Assembly: GCF_017876575.1 (NCBI RefSeq)
Contig: NZ_JAGIOE010000001.1
Coordinates: forward strand, 4,444,443 to 4,508,442
DNA length: 64,000 nt
Reading direction: 5' to 3'
Origin: Paeniglutamicibacter psychrophenolicus
GTDB taxonomy: Bacteria > Actinomycetota > Actinomycetes > Actinomycetales > Micrococcaceae
A model generated the notes under the pieces. That model searched no databases. It saw nothing but the letters and a program-made list of their open reading frames with translations, and had not been told where the DNA came from. Both the position numbers and the translations under genes were made by a program. Positions within the stretch are counted from its first letter, which is position 1; every line of letters begins with the position of its first letter. Shown here piece after piece: positions 1 to 8,313 of this stretch.

Positions 1-59
1 CGTATTTCATTTAGCCCGGCGTTTTCATGGGATGGGTTGTCATTAAGCGTCTCTAACGA

Positions 60-132
60 GGAAAAGGTGAGCTGATCTGGGAAAATAGAGGTACCACACC
101 TTATATTCCACCAGATCAGGACTCACCTTTTC
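60..132. repeat. Inverted repeat before the transposase start
   Basis: GAAAAGGTGAG-CTGATCTGG at about 60-79 is repeated inverted as CCAGATCAGGACTCACCTTTTC at 111-132, with two extra bases in the second arm. The start codon follows immediately. It could sequester the translation start in transcripts entering from outside the element. Confidence 0.6.
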
Positions 133-133
133 G

Positions 134-1570
134 ATGCTTAACGATACCCGTGTTTTCCCCGCCGTTCCCGCAACCCTGACCGGCCAGTCGCTGGTCTCCC
201 ACGCCGGGCTGAACGTGCTCACCTCCTTCCTGGACGCGACCGGCTTCGGTGCCCTGTGCGAGGACCGGCTCTCCCAGTTCGTCCCCGAACAGGCCATCCA
301 CCGGCCCGGCGGGATCCTGGGCCCGCTGGCGGTGATGCTCGCCGGTGGCGGGGAACACGTCACTGACCTCGACACCCTGCGCGACAGCCCCGGCTTGTTC
401 GGCCCGACGCCCTCGAACGCGACCGTGTCCAGGTTCGTGGCGCGTGCCGCCGAATCACCGGAGGCCTACGCCCACGGCTTCGCCACCCTCACCAAGGCCC
501 TGCGCTCCAGGATCTGGGAAGCCTCCGGCCCACGGAACCCCGCCATCCTGGCCACTAGGCTGGACCCGCTGATCATCGATCTGGACGCGACCCTGGTGAA
601 TTCCCACTCCGAGAAGGAATGGGCCGCAGGCGACTTCAAGGGCGGGTTCGGTCACGCCCCCTTCGTCGCCAGCCTCGACTACGGCAGGAGCAACGGCAAC
701 GGCGAGGTCCTTGTCGCGGAACTGCGGGCCGGCAACAAGGGCGCTAACTCGGCAACGGACCACATCCGCGTGCTCGACAAGGCCCTGGACCAGCTCCCCG
801 ATGCGATGCGCGACCAGCAGGGGGAACTGGCCGCCGAGAAGATCCTGGTGCGCACCGACAGCGCCGGGGCCAGCCGCGAGTTCCTGCACCACCTGCACGA
901 CAGGGGGCTGCAGTTCTCCACCTCCTACGCCCTGCCGGTCCCCAACGAGCGGTTCATCCACTGGATCAACGACAAGACCCTGTGGGAGCGGGTCGTGGAG
1001 CAGGACGGGTACGAACGCCGCGACGCCTGGGTCATCGACGCAACCCAGGTCATAAAACTGAAGGATTACCCGCCAGGAACGCGCCTGTACCTCCGTGCCG
1101 AGCCGTTGCATCCCGGGGCGCAGGCCAGCCTGTTCGACGTGGACGGGCACCGGGTGACCGCGTTCCTCACCAACGCCCCGCGCTGGAACGTGGCGTTCCT
1201 CGACGCCCGGCACCGGGCCCGCGGGCGGTGCGAAAACCGCATCAAGACGCTCAAGAACAGCGGTATGGGGAAGCTGCCCTTCTTCGGGATCTCGGCGAAC
1301 CAGCTGTGGACTGACCTCGCGGTGCTCGCCATGAACCTCGTGGCGTGGATGCCGTTGGCGATCCTGCCCGCCGGGCATGACGCCGGTTCCTGGGACATGA
1401 AACGCTGGCGCTACCGGTTGTTTTCGATCGCCGGGAAAATCATCAGCAGCGCGCGGCGGAAACGGCTGCTGATCCCGCAATCCGCACCCGAATCGCCGCT
1501 GCTGATCGCGCTCCTGGATGGGACCGCCCGTCTGCGCCAGCGCTGGCGGCAGGGGCACCTCGCGGCATAA
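134..1570 (+). CDS. IS1380-family DDE transposase
   Basis: A 478-residue transposase that cuts and pastes the surrounding element through an RNase-H-like DDE active site. Candidate catalytic residues are in IIDLDAT (Asp149/151), LVRTDSAG (Asp242) and GRCENRIKTLK (Glu365), the order expected for DDE_Tnp_1 of IS1380 transposases. The length is typical and there is no internal stop or frameshift. The ATG lies just after an inverted repeat (about 60-80 against 111-132, GAAAAGGTGAG arms) that would form a hairpin in any read-through transcript. Such hairpins often keep transposase expression low when an element lands downstream of an active promoter, but that role is inferred here. Confidence 0.93.
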   Translation: MLNDTRVFPAVPATLTGQSLVSHAGLNVLTSFLDATGFGALCEDRLSQFVPEQAIHRPGGILGPLAVMLAGGGEHVTDLDTLRDSPGLFGPTPSNATVSRFVARAAESPEAYAHGFATLTKALRSRIWEASGPRNPAILATRLDPLIIDLDATLVNSHSEKEWAAGDFKGGFGHAPFVASLDYGRSNGNGEVLVAELRAGNKGANSATDHIRVLDKALDQLPDAMRDQQGELAAEKILVRTDSAGASREFLHHLHDRGLQFSTSYALPVPNERFIHWINDKTLWERVVEQDGYERRDAWVIDATQVIKLKDYPPGTRLYLRAEPLHPGAQASLFDVDGHRVTAFLTNAPRWNVAFLDARHRARGRCENRIKTLKNSGMGKLPFFGISANQLWTDLAVLAMNLVAWMPLAILPAGHDAGSWDMKRWRYRLFSIAGKIISSARRKRLLIPQSAPESPLLIALLDGTARLRQRWRQGHLAA

Positions 1571-1744
1571 GGACCCATGCCGCGAGAACCCCCTTCGAGA
1601 GAAAGAACAAGCCCTTTTCGGGAGTGGAACCCGACGCCCGGACCGGTGGCAGGTCTTCTTGCCGTGCCCGGAAACCGGTCGGGCCGCCGAATCCGGGAAA
1701 ACCATGGATCCAGCGGCCCACCGGCATCACATGAAAAATCCGGG

Positions 1745-2863
1745 TTAGTCAGCCAAGGGAGCTTCGGAGTTCTCCTTGTCAGGCAACTCATGTGTCGACC
1801 CTTGAACTGCCTCCGGGCCCCATTCCAGAGTCACTTTGAGTTCCTGGCCCCAAGCGTAATCAGTTGTGAGACGCTGCGCTTGCCCCAAGACGATGCTCGG
1901 TGCAATACCCAGCTCGGATGCAAGTCCACGAACGGCTGCAATATTTCGACTTCGTGGAAGCCGATCTTGGAACGCAGCAGGGATCAGCGTTCTTGAAGCG
2001 AAAGCATCGGCTTCGGTCTCTGCAGTGTCGCGTGCACCTTGAACGAACACTCTTTTGTCACCGTGCAGCAGCACATGCCCCAGTTCATGGAAGAGCGTGA
2101 ACCACAGTTGGTCATCTTTCTTGCCACGCACCGAAAGCTGCACCAGCGGATGACCGGCGATCCATCGGGTTGCTCCATGCACTCCGAACCCCGGGATCGG
2201 AGGGATCAAGCACATCGCGATGCCGACTTGCCCCAACAAGATCGTGGCTTCGTCAACCGCTGCAACCGGGTCGGGTGCAGCGGTGAGCGCACGTAGTTGT
2301 GGCAATAACGTCTGCAACCCGGACTTGTTATATTCCGGAAGATCGTTGCGCGGGAAGTGCCGCTCACCGAGAGCCAGCCAGGTGGCAAGCTCTCGGGTCT
2401 TGTCGTTCCCGAGCGTGGCCTTGCGATAGGCCACCTTGCCGTGAACCCATGTGGCGTCGAAAGCATCGAGGTCTGCAATGCCCAGGAGCGAGAGCAACTG
2501 ACTGACCGTGCCCACGCGATCACGGGCCGGGGCTGTGATGAACTTCCACTTCCGCAGGTACGCGAGAGGGAATGCCTTGGCGCACTCATATTGCGCAGCA
2601 AGCTCGTAGGCTTCGGAGACTCGAGCGAGGTCGCTTCGGTAACCGGACTCATACAGGTTCCAGATCCGGGCCGCGATATTGGTCACGCGTTCAAGGCCCA
2701 AGGCAAGGGCTGGCCTGAGAGGTGCCTTGCCGGAGAGCAGTTCGGAGACGTGCTTGGGAGTAACTCCAAGGCGGCGGGCCAGCTCCGCCGCATTGATGCC
2801 TTCGTCTTCCATCCACTCGTCGAGGTGGTCACCGGTGGAGACGATGTAATCGGGGGTACTCAT
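1745..2863 (-). CDS. HigA-like antitoxin fused to ImmA/IrrE (M78) metallopeptidase
   Basis: A 372-residue protein in two parts. Residues about 10-60 form an XRE-type helix-turn-helix (ELARRLGVTPKHVSELLSGK). The C-terminal half is a zinc-peptidase domain with HELGH at 259-263 and a downstream glutamate region (ETEADAFAS, about 281-290), as in the ImmA/IrrE family. This fusion is known among HigA-type antitoxins paired with RelE/HigB toxins. It follows the toxin gene by 20 bp and has its own ribosome site (GAGAGGAG), so the two form one operon with the toxin first, the usual higBA order. The peptidase may control antitoxin or repressor turnover, which is inference. The stop codon TAA lies in the TTAG duplicated by the adjacent insertion sequence, so the protein is unaltered. 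Confidence 0.88.
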   Translation of the reverse strand: MSTPDYIVSTGDHLDEWMEDEGINAAELARRLGVTPKHVSELLSGKAPLRPALALGLERVTNIAARIWNLYESGYRSDLARVSEAYELAAQYECAKAFPLAYLRKWKFITAPARDRVGTVSQLLSLLGIADLDAFDATWVHGKVAYRKATLGNDKTRELATWLALGERHFPRNDLPEYNKSGLQTLLPQLRALTAAPDPVAAVDEATILLGQVGIAMCLIPPIPGFGVHGATRWIAGHPLVQLSVRGKKDDQLWFTLFHELGHVLLHGDKRVFVQGARDTAETEADAFASRTLIPAAFQDRLPRSRNIAAVRGLASELGIAPSIVLGQAQRLTTDYAWGQELKVTLEWGPEAVQGSTHELPDKENSEAPLAD

Positions 2864-2883
2864 TGCTCTGCTCCTCTCTGCAG

Positions 2884-3177
2884 CTAGTGGTAGTCAACGA
2901 TCTCAACGACAAGGACCGCAATTCGGCCATTTTCCTCGGTCTGGATGATAAGCCGCCAATTCGCGGTCAGCCTGCCAGACCACTGCCCCGCGCGGTCTCC
3001 TTTGAGTTCTTCCCATTTGCCTCCCATGAGCAATAGGTCAGACAGGTCCGCGGCCCTTCGAAGGTCGTCAAGGCGTAGTTTGAGCCGCTTTGCACGGTCG
3101 GGGCCGAGCTTGCGCTGCATGTGGCTTGCTTCGGTGCATTGGCGCTCAAGCTCGCAACTCGCATAGTTCAACTCCAT
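2884..3177 (-). CDS. RelE/HigB-like toxin
   Basis: A 97-residue protein with the compact RelE/ParE fold pattern: an N-terminal helix pair (LGPDRAKRLKLRLDDLRRA), the turn WEELKGDRAGQWSGRL and two closing strands (WRLIIQ, IAVLVVEIVDYH). Family members are usually ribosome-dependent mRNA interferases. It precedes an HTH-peptidase antitoxin by 20 bp. No Shine-Dalgarno stands before the ATG. A TACGAT hexamer lies 12 nt upstream and an imperfect palindrome covers the same stretch, consistent with a short-leader transcript under autorepression. The toxin reading frame is intact. Confidence 0.82.
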   Translation of the reverse strand: MELNYASCELERQCTEASHMQRKLGPDRAKRLKLRLDDLRRAADLSDLLLMGGKWEELKGDRAGQWSGRLTANWRLIIQTEENGRIAVLVVEIVDYH

Positions 3178-3178
3178 A

Positions 3179-3199
3179 GTATTACCTAAATCGTAACAC
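3179..3199. promoter_or_regulatory. Candidate higBA operator
   Basis: GTATTAC (3179-3185) and GTAACAC (3193-3199) are inverted copies with one mismatch and a 7-bp spacer, directly upstream of the toxin ATG. HigA-type antitoxins commonly bind such palindromes over their own promoter. The assignment is by position and symmetry only. Confidence 0.5.
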
Positions 3200-3571
3200 T
3201 TTTAGAGTAGGGCTGACGGCGTTTTTCGGCAATTGCCATCCCTCGAATCGTGTTCTCAGCATGCGGGAAAGGCCCAGACGCTGCCCGAACAGCGAATCAC
3301 GCTGGCTGGACGCGCCCGCTACCCTCCGGATCACTATAAGGGCCATCGCCCACACTTTGATTCACTATCTTCGGCGTTGAGTAGAGCCGAGGCTCCCGGC
3401 AGCTTGCGCTTGCCCTTCCGCTCCGGGCCGAATGGGCTCCAGCAGGACGCTGCAAGCTCGTACTACCTTCAATACGCACGCGAGCGATTCCTACGTACCT
3501 ACCCGAAAGGCAGGAGCCGTTCAATGCATTTTCGCGCTAAACGGCTCCTGCCTCGAACAAGTCGGAATCTA
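3200..3571. other. Stretch without a recognisable gene
   Basis: No frame here resembles a known protein. The only clear structure is the hairpin at 3509-3552. The stretch separates the toxin-antitoxin operon from a transporter remnant and looks like decayed DNA. Confidence 0.5.
3509..3552. terminator. 13-bp perfect hairpin beyond the BASS remnant
   Basis: GGCAGGAGCCGTT (3509-3521) is exactly inverted at 3540-3552 around an 18-nt loop. On the minus strand it lies just beyond the end of the transporter remnant and may be the leftover terminator of that gene. No U-run follows on either strand. Confidence 0.45.
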
Positions 3572-3841
3572 CTATTCGCGCTCAGGCTCAGTTCCGGCAA
3601 CGCCGCGTTCAGCGTCTTTCGCATATGAGCGGTACCGGTACAAATCAACAACCACGCAGAAGAGGTTGTGTCGGATCGACAACTCGGTACCCTGCAGCGC
3701 CGGCGCTATGGTGAAGAACTGTTTGCCTGGGCCCGAGGCCAACCCAAAGTTCTGTGTGCTGATTTCGCTGGCCATGACGAAGGGAATTCTTTGACAGTAC
3801 GGCCACTTTCGGCATGCCAAGTCTTCGATGGCGCTTCCCAA
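3572..3841 (-). pseudogene. Decayed C-terminal fragment of a BASS-family transporter
   Basis: The minus-strand frame reads MASEISTQNFGLASG..K..FT...AL.G...S..HNL...V...Y.R...AK.AER. It lines up with the C-terminus of the intact transporter 0.6 kb upstream (MAIEVGMQNSGLASGLAK...). About 40% of roughly 65 positions match, including the QN.GLASG motif. Only the last quarter of the protein is left: the upstream part is replaced by an unrelated membrane-protein gene. This is a broken paralogue or a displaced copy rather than a shadow frame, because the conserved residues fall in register. Confidence 0.7.
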
Positions 3842-4261
3842 TCAGCTATCAAAGGAAGTTGCCGGGCCGACTCTCTTCAACCGTCTTGAGCTCATTCGCC
3901 CGATGTAAAAGAGCAAAAGTGCAAAAAGGCTAAATAAAATAACGGATTCAGTTTTCAAGTCAGGAGGAAAAAATACAAAGGCAATCACAACCAAGGCCGC
4001 TTGGCTAAATGCGGCAAACTCCCATGAACGCTCCCGGCGCTTTCTGTCCGCCGTGGCCCGCTCCCGGATTCCTGCGGCAACCTCTGCCTCCACCAGTCCC
4101 TGTAGCTTCGGCCCCATCGAGATCCGTCTCGCGTGGAGAGCTGCCAGTCGCTCGATCACTTCGATGCGCTTCATTTGCGGGTCGCGAAACAACGATATGA
4201 AGGCAGGACCCAGCCACGCGGACACTACCGCGACCAGCACCGCAGCGAAAATTTCCCACAT
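3842..4261 (-). CDS. Small membrane protein of unknown function
   Basis: I do not recognise the family. The start at 4261 (MWEIFAAVL) is preferred over an in-frame ATG at 4285 because AGGGG stands just before it. The protein has one N-terminal hydrophobic segment, a charged helical region of about 60 residues (MKRIEVIERLAALHARR and RERATADRKRRERS) and two closely spaced hydrophobic segments near the C-terminus, so it is probably an inner-membrane protein with a cytoplasmic helical loop. The 3' half is AT-rich compared with the core genes, which fits recent acquisition together with the neighbouring mobile DNA. Confidence 0.6.
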   Translation of the reverse strand: MWEIFAAVLVAVVSAWLGPAFISLFRDPQMKRIEVIERLAALHARRISMGPKLQGLVEAEVAAGIRERATADRKRRERSWEFAAFSQAALVVIAFVFFPPDLKTESVILFSLFALLLFYIGRMSSRRLKRVGPATSFDS

Positions 4262-4427
4262 GGAAACCCCTAATGAAGAAACCATCCAGATCCCACTACC
4301 CCACTAACCTTGAACAGAGAAGCAAAAATGATCCAGCCATGTCGGCGTTCCTTGACTCAAGATGACATAGGACGTTGCCGCGAAATGACACTGCGACGCC
4401 CCCTGAGCCTTTCTTTGAAGTTACTCG

Positions 4428-5435
4428 CTACTTGCCAACCAGCTCCGAATCGAGGGCCTCGCGCTCGGCGATCTTGGCGCTGCTGCGGCGCCAGTAGGCG
4501 GCGATGACCGCTCCGGAGAGGTTGTGCCAGACCGAGAACACGGCACCGGGCAGTGCGGCTTCCGGCGTGAAGTAGGTCTTGGCCAAGCCGGAGGCCAGGC
4601 CGGAGTTCTGCATGCCGACCTCGATGGCCATGGTCCGTCGGGTGGCGATGGGCTGCTTGAAAAGCTTCGCGGTTCCGTAGCCCAGGGCCACACCGCCGGC
4701 ATTGTGCAGGATGACGGCCAGCAGGATCAGCGCACCTGCGCTGAAGATGGCGGCGGCACTGCCGGCCACCACGATGAGCACCACTCCGGTGATGGCGATG
4801 ACCGAGACCCAGGGAAGGGCCGGGAGCACCTTGGCGACCAAGCGCGGCAGGATCACCCGGAGCACCAGACCCAGGACCACGGGGATGAGCACGATCTGCA
4901 CGATCGACTTGGCCATCGACCCGGCGTCAACCGGCAGGTACTGTCCGGCCAGCCACAGTGTCAGCAACGGGGTAAAGATGGGTGCCAGCAGGGTGGAAAT
5001 CGAGGTCATGGTCACCGAGAGCGCGACGTCTCCCTTGGCCAGATAGGTCACCACGTTCGAGGCGGTGCCGCCCGGTGCGCAACCAACCAGGATGACGCCG
5101 GCGGCCAGTGCCGGGGGCAGCTGCAGCAGCATCGAGATGCCAAGGCCAAGCAGCGGCATGATCACGTACTGCGCCACCACGCCCAGCAGCACCGGCAGCG
5201 GCTTGCGCACTACCAGTGCGAAGTCGGGAAGCGTCAAGGTCAGGCCCATGCCGAACATGATGACCATGAGCAAGGGGTTGATGGCCTTGGAGAATCCGCT
5301 GAAGGTTTCCGGGGAGAGCAGGGCGAACGCCCCGCCGGCCAGGACCAGCAGCGGGAAGAGAGTCACGGCAATCTTGGCGCTGCGCTCTTCGGCATCCAGT
5401 CCGGGCTTTGGTTGTACGTTTCGATCAGTTAACAT
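4428..5435 (-). CDS. Bile acid:sodium symporter (BASS) family transporter
   Basis: A 335-residue integral membrane protein with about ten hydrophobic segments. It has the family signature GCAPGGTASNVVTYLAKGD in the first half and QNSGLASGLAK in the second, the two crossover regions that hold the sodium sites in BASS proteins. Bacterial members of this branch carry small organic anions such as pantothenate or 2-keto acids; the substrate cannot be read from the sequence. No ribosome site precedes the ATG, so the mRNA may be leaderless. Inverted GATCAGTT/AACTGATC copies straddle the start codon. The next gene downstream on this strand is an unrelated orphan, so it is probably transcribed alone. 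Confidence 0.88.
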   Translation of the reverse strand: MLTDRNVQPKPGLDAEERSAKIAVTLFPLLVLAGGAFALLSPETFSGFSKAINPLLMVIMFGMGLTLTLPDFALVVRKPLPVLLGVVAQYVIMPLLGLGISMLLQLPPALAAGVILVGCAPGGTASNVVTYLAKGDVALSVTMTSISTLLAPIFTPLLTLWLAGQYLPVDAGSMAKSIVQIVLIPVVLGLVLRVILPRLVAKVLPALPWVSVIAITGVVLIVVAGSAAAIFSAGALILLAVILHNAGGVALGYGTAKLFKQPIATRRTMAIEVGMQNSGLASGLAKTYFTPEAALPGAVFSVWHNLSGAVIAAYWRRSSAKIAEREALDSELVGK

Positions 5436-5458
5436 GAATAGATCGTGGCAAACTGATC
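5423..5458. promoter_or_regulatory. Inverted repeat over the BASS transporter start
   Basis: GATCAGTT (5423-5430) and AACTGATC (5451-5458) are perfect 8-bp inverted copies bracketing the ATG and the presumed promoter. This is a candidate repressor site; the regulator is unknown. Confidence 0.35.
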
Positions 5459-5586
5459 AATCGCTGTCCATTTGTGACAACAATTCGTTCATCGCTTGCC
5501 ATTCATCGCAAACCACCTACCGCTTATCGCGGCATCGCGGCTTCATTTGCTTCACGAATTTCCCGCCGTCTTCGTCCCGGACGGGA

Positions 5587-5638
5587 TTGCGGTGGTCCCT
5601 CCCCAGCCCCCTCAGACCTTCACAAGGGACCACCGCAA
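5587..5638. terminator. Terminator of the met operon
   Basis: TTGCGGTGGTCCCT (5587-5600) is perfectly inverted at 5625-5638. It begins six bases beyond the metB stop codon. In the minus-strand (metB) direction there is no U-run, while on the plus strand TCTTTTTA follows. It probably ends the metFEYB transcript. Confidence 0.75.
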
Positions 5639-5644
5639 GTCTTT

Positions 5645-6853
5645 TTATCGTGCCCCGGCGTATTGGCGCGAGGCGTTCCGGGCTGCGGCCAGTCCGACCT
5701 CCAGGTCGGCGATGAGGTCCTCGACCTGTTCGATTCCGACGCTCAGGCGCACCAGGTTCCTCGGCACGGCCAGCGGGGTGCCGACCACCGAGGCATGGGT
5801 CATTTCCGCCGAGTAGCAAACCAACGACTCGACCCCGCCCAGGGACACCGAGAGCGCAAAGAGCTTCATTGATTCGGCAAAGGCCCGGGCCGCGGTCTCC
5901 CCTCCGGCAAACAGGATCGAGACGATCCCGCCGAAGCCGTTGGACTGCGTCTTGGCCAGTTCGTGGCCGGGGTGCGATTCCAGGCCCGGGTACAGGACGG
6001 TTTCGACTTCCTCGCGGGTGCCCAGCCAGTCGGTAAGGGTTGCTGCGTTGGAGCAGTGGCGTTCCATGCGCAGCCCCAGGGTCTTCAGCCCGCGGGCGGC
6101 CAGGAAACAGTCCTGCGGCCCGGCCACCGCTCCGCCGGCGAATTGCTGGAAGCCCACGGACTGAGCCAGTTCCTCGCCGCGGAATTCCTTCCGGGCCACG
6201 ATCACCGCGCCCCCGAGCACATCCGAGTGCCCGCCGATGTACTTGGTGGTCGAGTGCACCACGGCGTCCGCGCCCAGGGACAGCGGGCGTTGCAGGAACG
6301 GGGTGGCGAAGGTGTTGTCCACGACCAGCAGGGCACCCGCAGCATGGGCGATCCTCGCCCAGCCCGCCACGTCCGCGATGCCCAGCAGCGGGTTGGACGG
6401 GGTTTCGACCCAGAGCAGCGCGGTCTTTCCCGGCTGGACGGCCGCTGCGACGGCGTCCAGGTCGGTGATGTCCACCGGGGTGTTGGTGATCCCCCATTTG
6501 CCGTGCAGGCGGTTGATCAGCCGGTTGGTTCCGCCGTAGCCGTCGGCACCGAGGACGATGTGGTCACCGGGTGCCAGCACCGCGCGCAGCAGCGCGTCCT
6601 CGGCGGCGATCCCCGATGCGAATGCGAAGCCCGCGTGTCCGCCCTCCAGGGCGGTGAGCTGGGTTTCGAATCCGTTGCGGGTCGGGTTGGAGCCCCGGGA
6701 GTACTCGTGCCCGTTGCGCAGCACGTTGATCCCGTCCTGCACGAAGGTGCTGGTCTGGTAGATCGGCGGGATGACGGCCCCGGTGAGCGGATCGGGCGCC
6801 TGGCCCGCGTGGATGGCTTGGGTGTTGAAACCCTGGTGGCTGGTGGTTCCCAT
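5645..6853 (-). CDS. metB: Cystathionine gamma-synthase / gamma-lyase (PLP)
   Basis: A 402-residue PLP enzyme of the Cys/Met-metabolism fold-type I family. The PLP-lysine motif is HSTTKYIGGHSDVLGG, the phosphate-contact region is SRGSNPTRN, and the PLP-ring aspartate is in LVVDNTFATPF. In a methionine operon the expected reaction is condensation of acylated homoserine with cysteine to cystathionine; a gamma-lyase activity cannot be excluded from sequence. The start is supported by GGGAG eight bases upstream. It begins 18 bp after metY and is the last gene of the SAM-riboswitch-controlled operon, followed by a strong hairpin. Confidence 0.88.
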   Translation of the reverse strand: MGTTSHQGFNTQAIHAGQAPDPLTGAVIPPIYQTSTFVQDGINVLRNGHEYSRGSNPTRNGFETQLTALEGGHAGFAFASGIAAEDALLRAVLAPGDHIVLGADGYGGTNRLINRLHGKWGITNTPVDITDLDAVAAAVQPGKTALLWVETPSNPLLGIADVAGWARIAHAAGALLVVDNTFATPFLQRPLSLGADAVVHSTTKYIGGHSDVLGGAVIVARKEFRGEELAQSVGFQQFAGGAVAGPQDCFLAARGLKTLGLRMERHCSNAATLTDWLGTREEVETVLYPGLESHPGHELAKTQSNGFGGIVSILFAGGETAARAFAESMKLFALSVSLGGVESLVCYSAEMTHASVVGTPLAVPRNLVRLSVGIEQVEDLIADLEVGLAAARNASRQYAGAR

Positions 6854-6871
6854 GATGCTGCTCCCTGGTCC

Positions 6872-8209
6872 CTAGGCGTTGACGGTTTCGCGCGGCGCGT
6901 TGGCCACGGTTTCGGTGGTGTTGTTTTGGCCCAGGGCGTCGAGCCCGGCGGTGAGGTCGGCGATCAAATCGGCGGCGTCCTCGAGTCCCACCGAGAGGCG
7001 CAGCGTACCCGGTGCGATGCCTGCGGCTTCAAGCTGCGCATCGTTGAGCCGGCAGTGGGTCATCGCGGCCGGGTGCACGACCAGCGAGCGGGCGTCCCCG
7101 ATGTTGGCGGCCAGGGCGAAGAGCTTCAGCGAATCGACCAGTTGCGGCACCGCTGCCGGATCCTTGAGGTCAAAGGAAAACACGCAGCCGGTGCCATTCG
7201 GGAAGTGTTCCTTGGCCAGCTCGTGGTCCTGGTGGGTGGGCACCGAGGGGTGGTGCACCCGGGCCACGGCCGGGTGCGCTCCCAGGGCCTTGACCAGTTC
7301 CAGCACGTTGGACTGGGCCTTGGCCACGCGCAGCGAGAGCGTCTCGATGCCGGTGAGGATGGAGCTTGCCGAGGCCGCCGAGAGAGTGGGGCCCAGATCG
7401 TGCAGGAACTTTGAGCGTGCGAGCATCAGGTAGGCCTTGGCTCCGTAGCGCCCCAGCAGCGAATCTCCGTAGTAACGCGCCTTGGGTCCGGCGATCTGCG
7501 GCCAGCGTGCGGCATCGGTGAAATCGAAGGTGCCGGCGTCAATGACCAGTCCCCCAAGAACCGATCCGTGGCCGGACAGGGCCTTGGTTGCGGAGTGCAC
7601 CACGATGTCGGCGCCGAACTCGATGGGCCGGTAGGCGGCCGGGGTGGCCAGGGTGTTGTCCACGACCACCGGGATCCCGGCGGCGTGGGCCAGATCGGTG
7701 ATGGCGCGCAGATCCACCAGGGTGGCCAGCGGGTTGGAGACCGACTCGAGCAGGAATCCGCGGGTCTTCTCGGTGATGGCCGCCGCCCAGTTGGCGGGGT
7801 CCTCCGGGTCGACGAACGTGACGGTGATGCCGAAGTCGGCGAAGGTGTCGGTGAGCAGGTCGACGGTGCCGCCGTAGAGCTTGGACGAGGCAACCAGGTG
7901 GTTGGGTCCCTGCAGCAGCGCCAGCAGGGACAGCGCGACGGCCGCCTGCCCGGTGGCCGTGGCGATTGCACCGATCCCGCCTTCCAGGGCGGCGGCGCGC
8001 TCCTCGAGCACCGCGACCGTGGGGTTGCCGGTGCGCGAGTAGGTGAAGCCCGGCTCCTTGAGCGAGAAGAGCTTTGCCGCGGTGGCGTAGTCGGGGAATT
8101 GGTAGGCCGCGGTGTTGTAGATCGGCACGGTCATGGGTCGGTGTTCTCCCGCCGGGGAGTACCCGGCGTGGATTTCGGTGGTGGCGCTTTGCCAGGAGCT
8201 GGAGGCCAT
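6872..8209 (-). CDS. metY: O-acetylhomoserine aminocarboxypropyltransferase (sulfhydrylase)
   Basis: A 445-residue PLP enzyme making homocysteine directly from O-acetylhomoserine and sulfide. It has the SRTGNPTVAVLEERAAALEGG opening, the PLP-aspartate in VVDNTLATPA and the lysine in HSATKALSGHGSVLGG, features that mark MetY/Cys-synthase-like members. The start at 8209 (MASSSWQ) follows GAAAGG and matches homologous N-termini; the open frame continues upstream without protein-like content. With metB and metE in the same operon the cell has both transsulfuration and direct sulfhydrylation. The gene follows metE across a 104-bp gap holding a 22-bp hairpin. Confidence 0.9.
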   Translation of the reverse strand: MASSSWQSATTEIHAGYSPAGEHRPMTVPIYNTAAYQFPDYATAAKLFSLKEPGFTYSRTGNPTVAVLEERAAALEGGIGAIATATGQAAVALSLLALLQGPNHLVASSKLYGGTVDLLTDTFADFGITVTFVDPEDPANWAAAITEKTRGFLLESVSNPLATLVDLRAITDLAHAAGIPVVVDNTLATPAAYRPIEFGADIVVHSATKALSGHGSVLGGLVIDAGTFDFTDAARWPQIAGPKARYYGDSLLGRYGAKAYLMLARSKFLHDLGPTLSAASASSILTGIETLSLRVAKAQSNVLELVKALGAHPAVARVHHPSVPTHQDHELAKEHFPNGTGCVFSFDLKDPAAVPQLVDSLKLFALAANIGDARSLVVHPAAMTHCRLNDAQLEAAGIAPGTLRLSVGLEDAADLIADLTAGLDALGQNNTTETVANAPRETVNA

Positions 8210-8255
8210 GATCGTGCCTTTCGGGCCGAGAGAGGAAGAAGTGCGTGTTAGGGGA

Positions 8256-8304
8256 GGGTGTGCGGGTGCGGCACCGAATGGCTCGGTGCCGCACCCGCAC
8301 ACCC
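8256..8304. terminator. 22-bp perfect hairpin between metE and metY
   Basis: Arms 8256-8277 and 8283-8304 are perfectly complementary around a 5-nt loop (ATGGC on the plus strand). No U-run follows. It could end part of the transcripts after metE, or protect the upstream metFE mRNA from 3' decay, setting different amounts of upstream and downstream enzymes. Confidence 0.75.
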
Positions 8305-8313
8305 GAGTGCAAG

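Larger units (their letters stand above)
15..1744 (+). mobile_element. IS1380-family insertion sequence, complete
   Basis: A 1,730-bp element bounded by imperfect terminal inverted repeats: CCCGGCGTTTTCATGGGATG at 15-34 and, on the complement of 1725-1744, CCCGGATTTTTCATGTGATG (17 of 20 identical). It is flanked by the 4-bp direct repeat TTAG at 11-14 and 1745-1748. A 4-bp target duplication and a length near 1.7 kb fit the IS1380 family. Both ends, the duplication and the transposase reading frame are intact, so the insertion looks recent and may still be mobile. The right-hand duplication contains the stop codon of the neighbouring minus-strand antitoxin gene. Confidence 0.9.
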
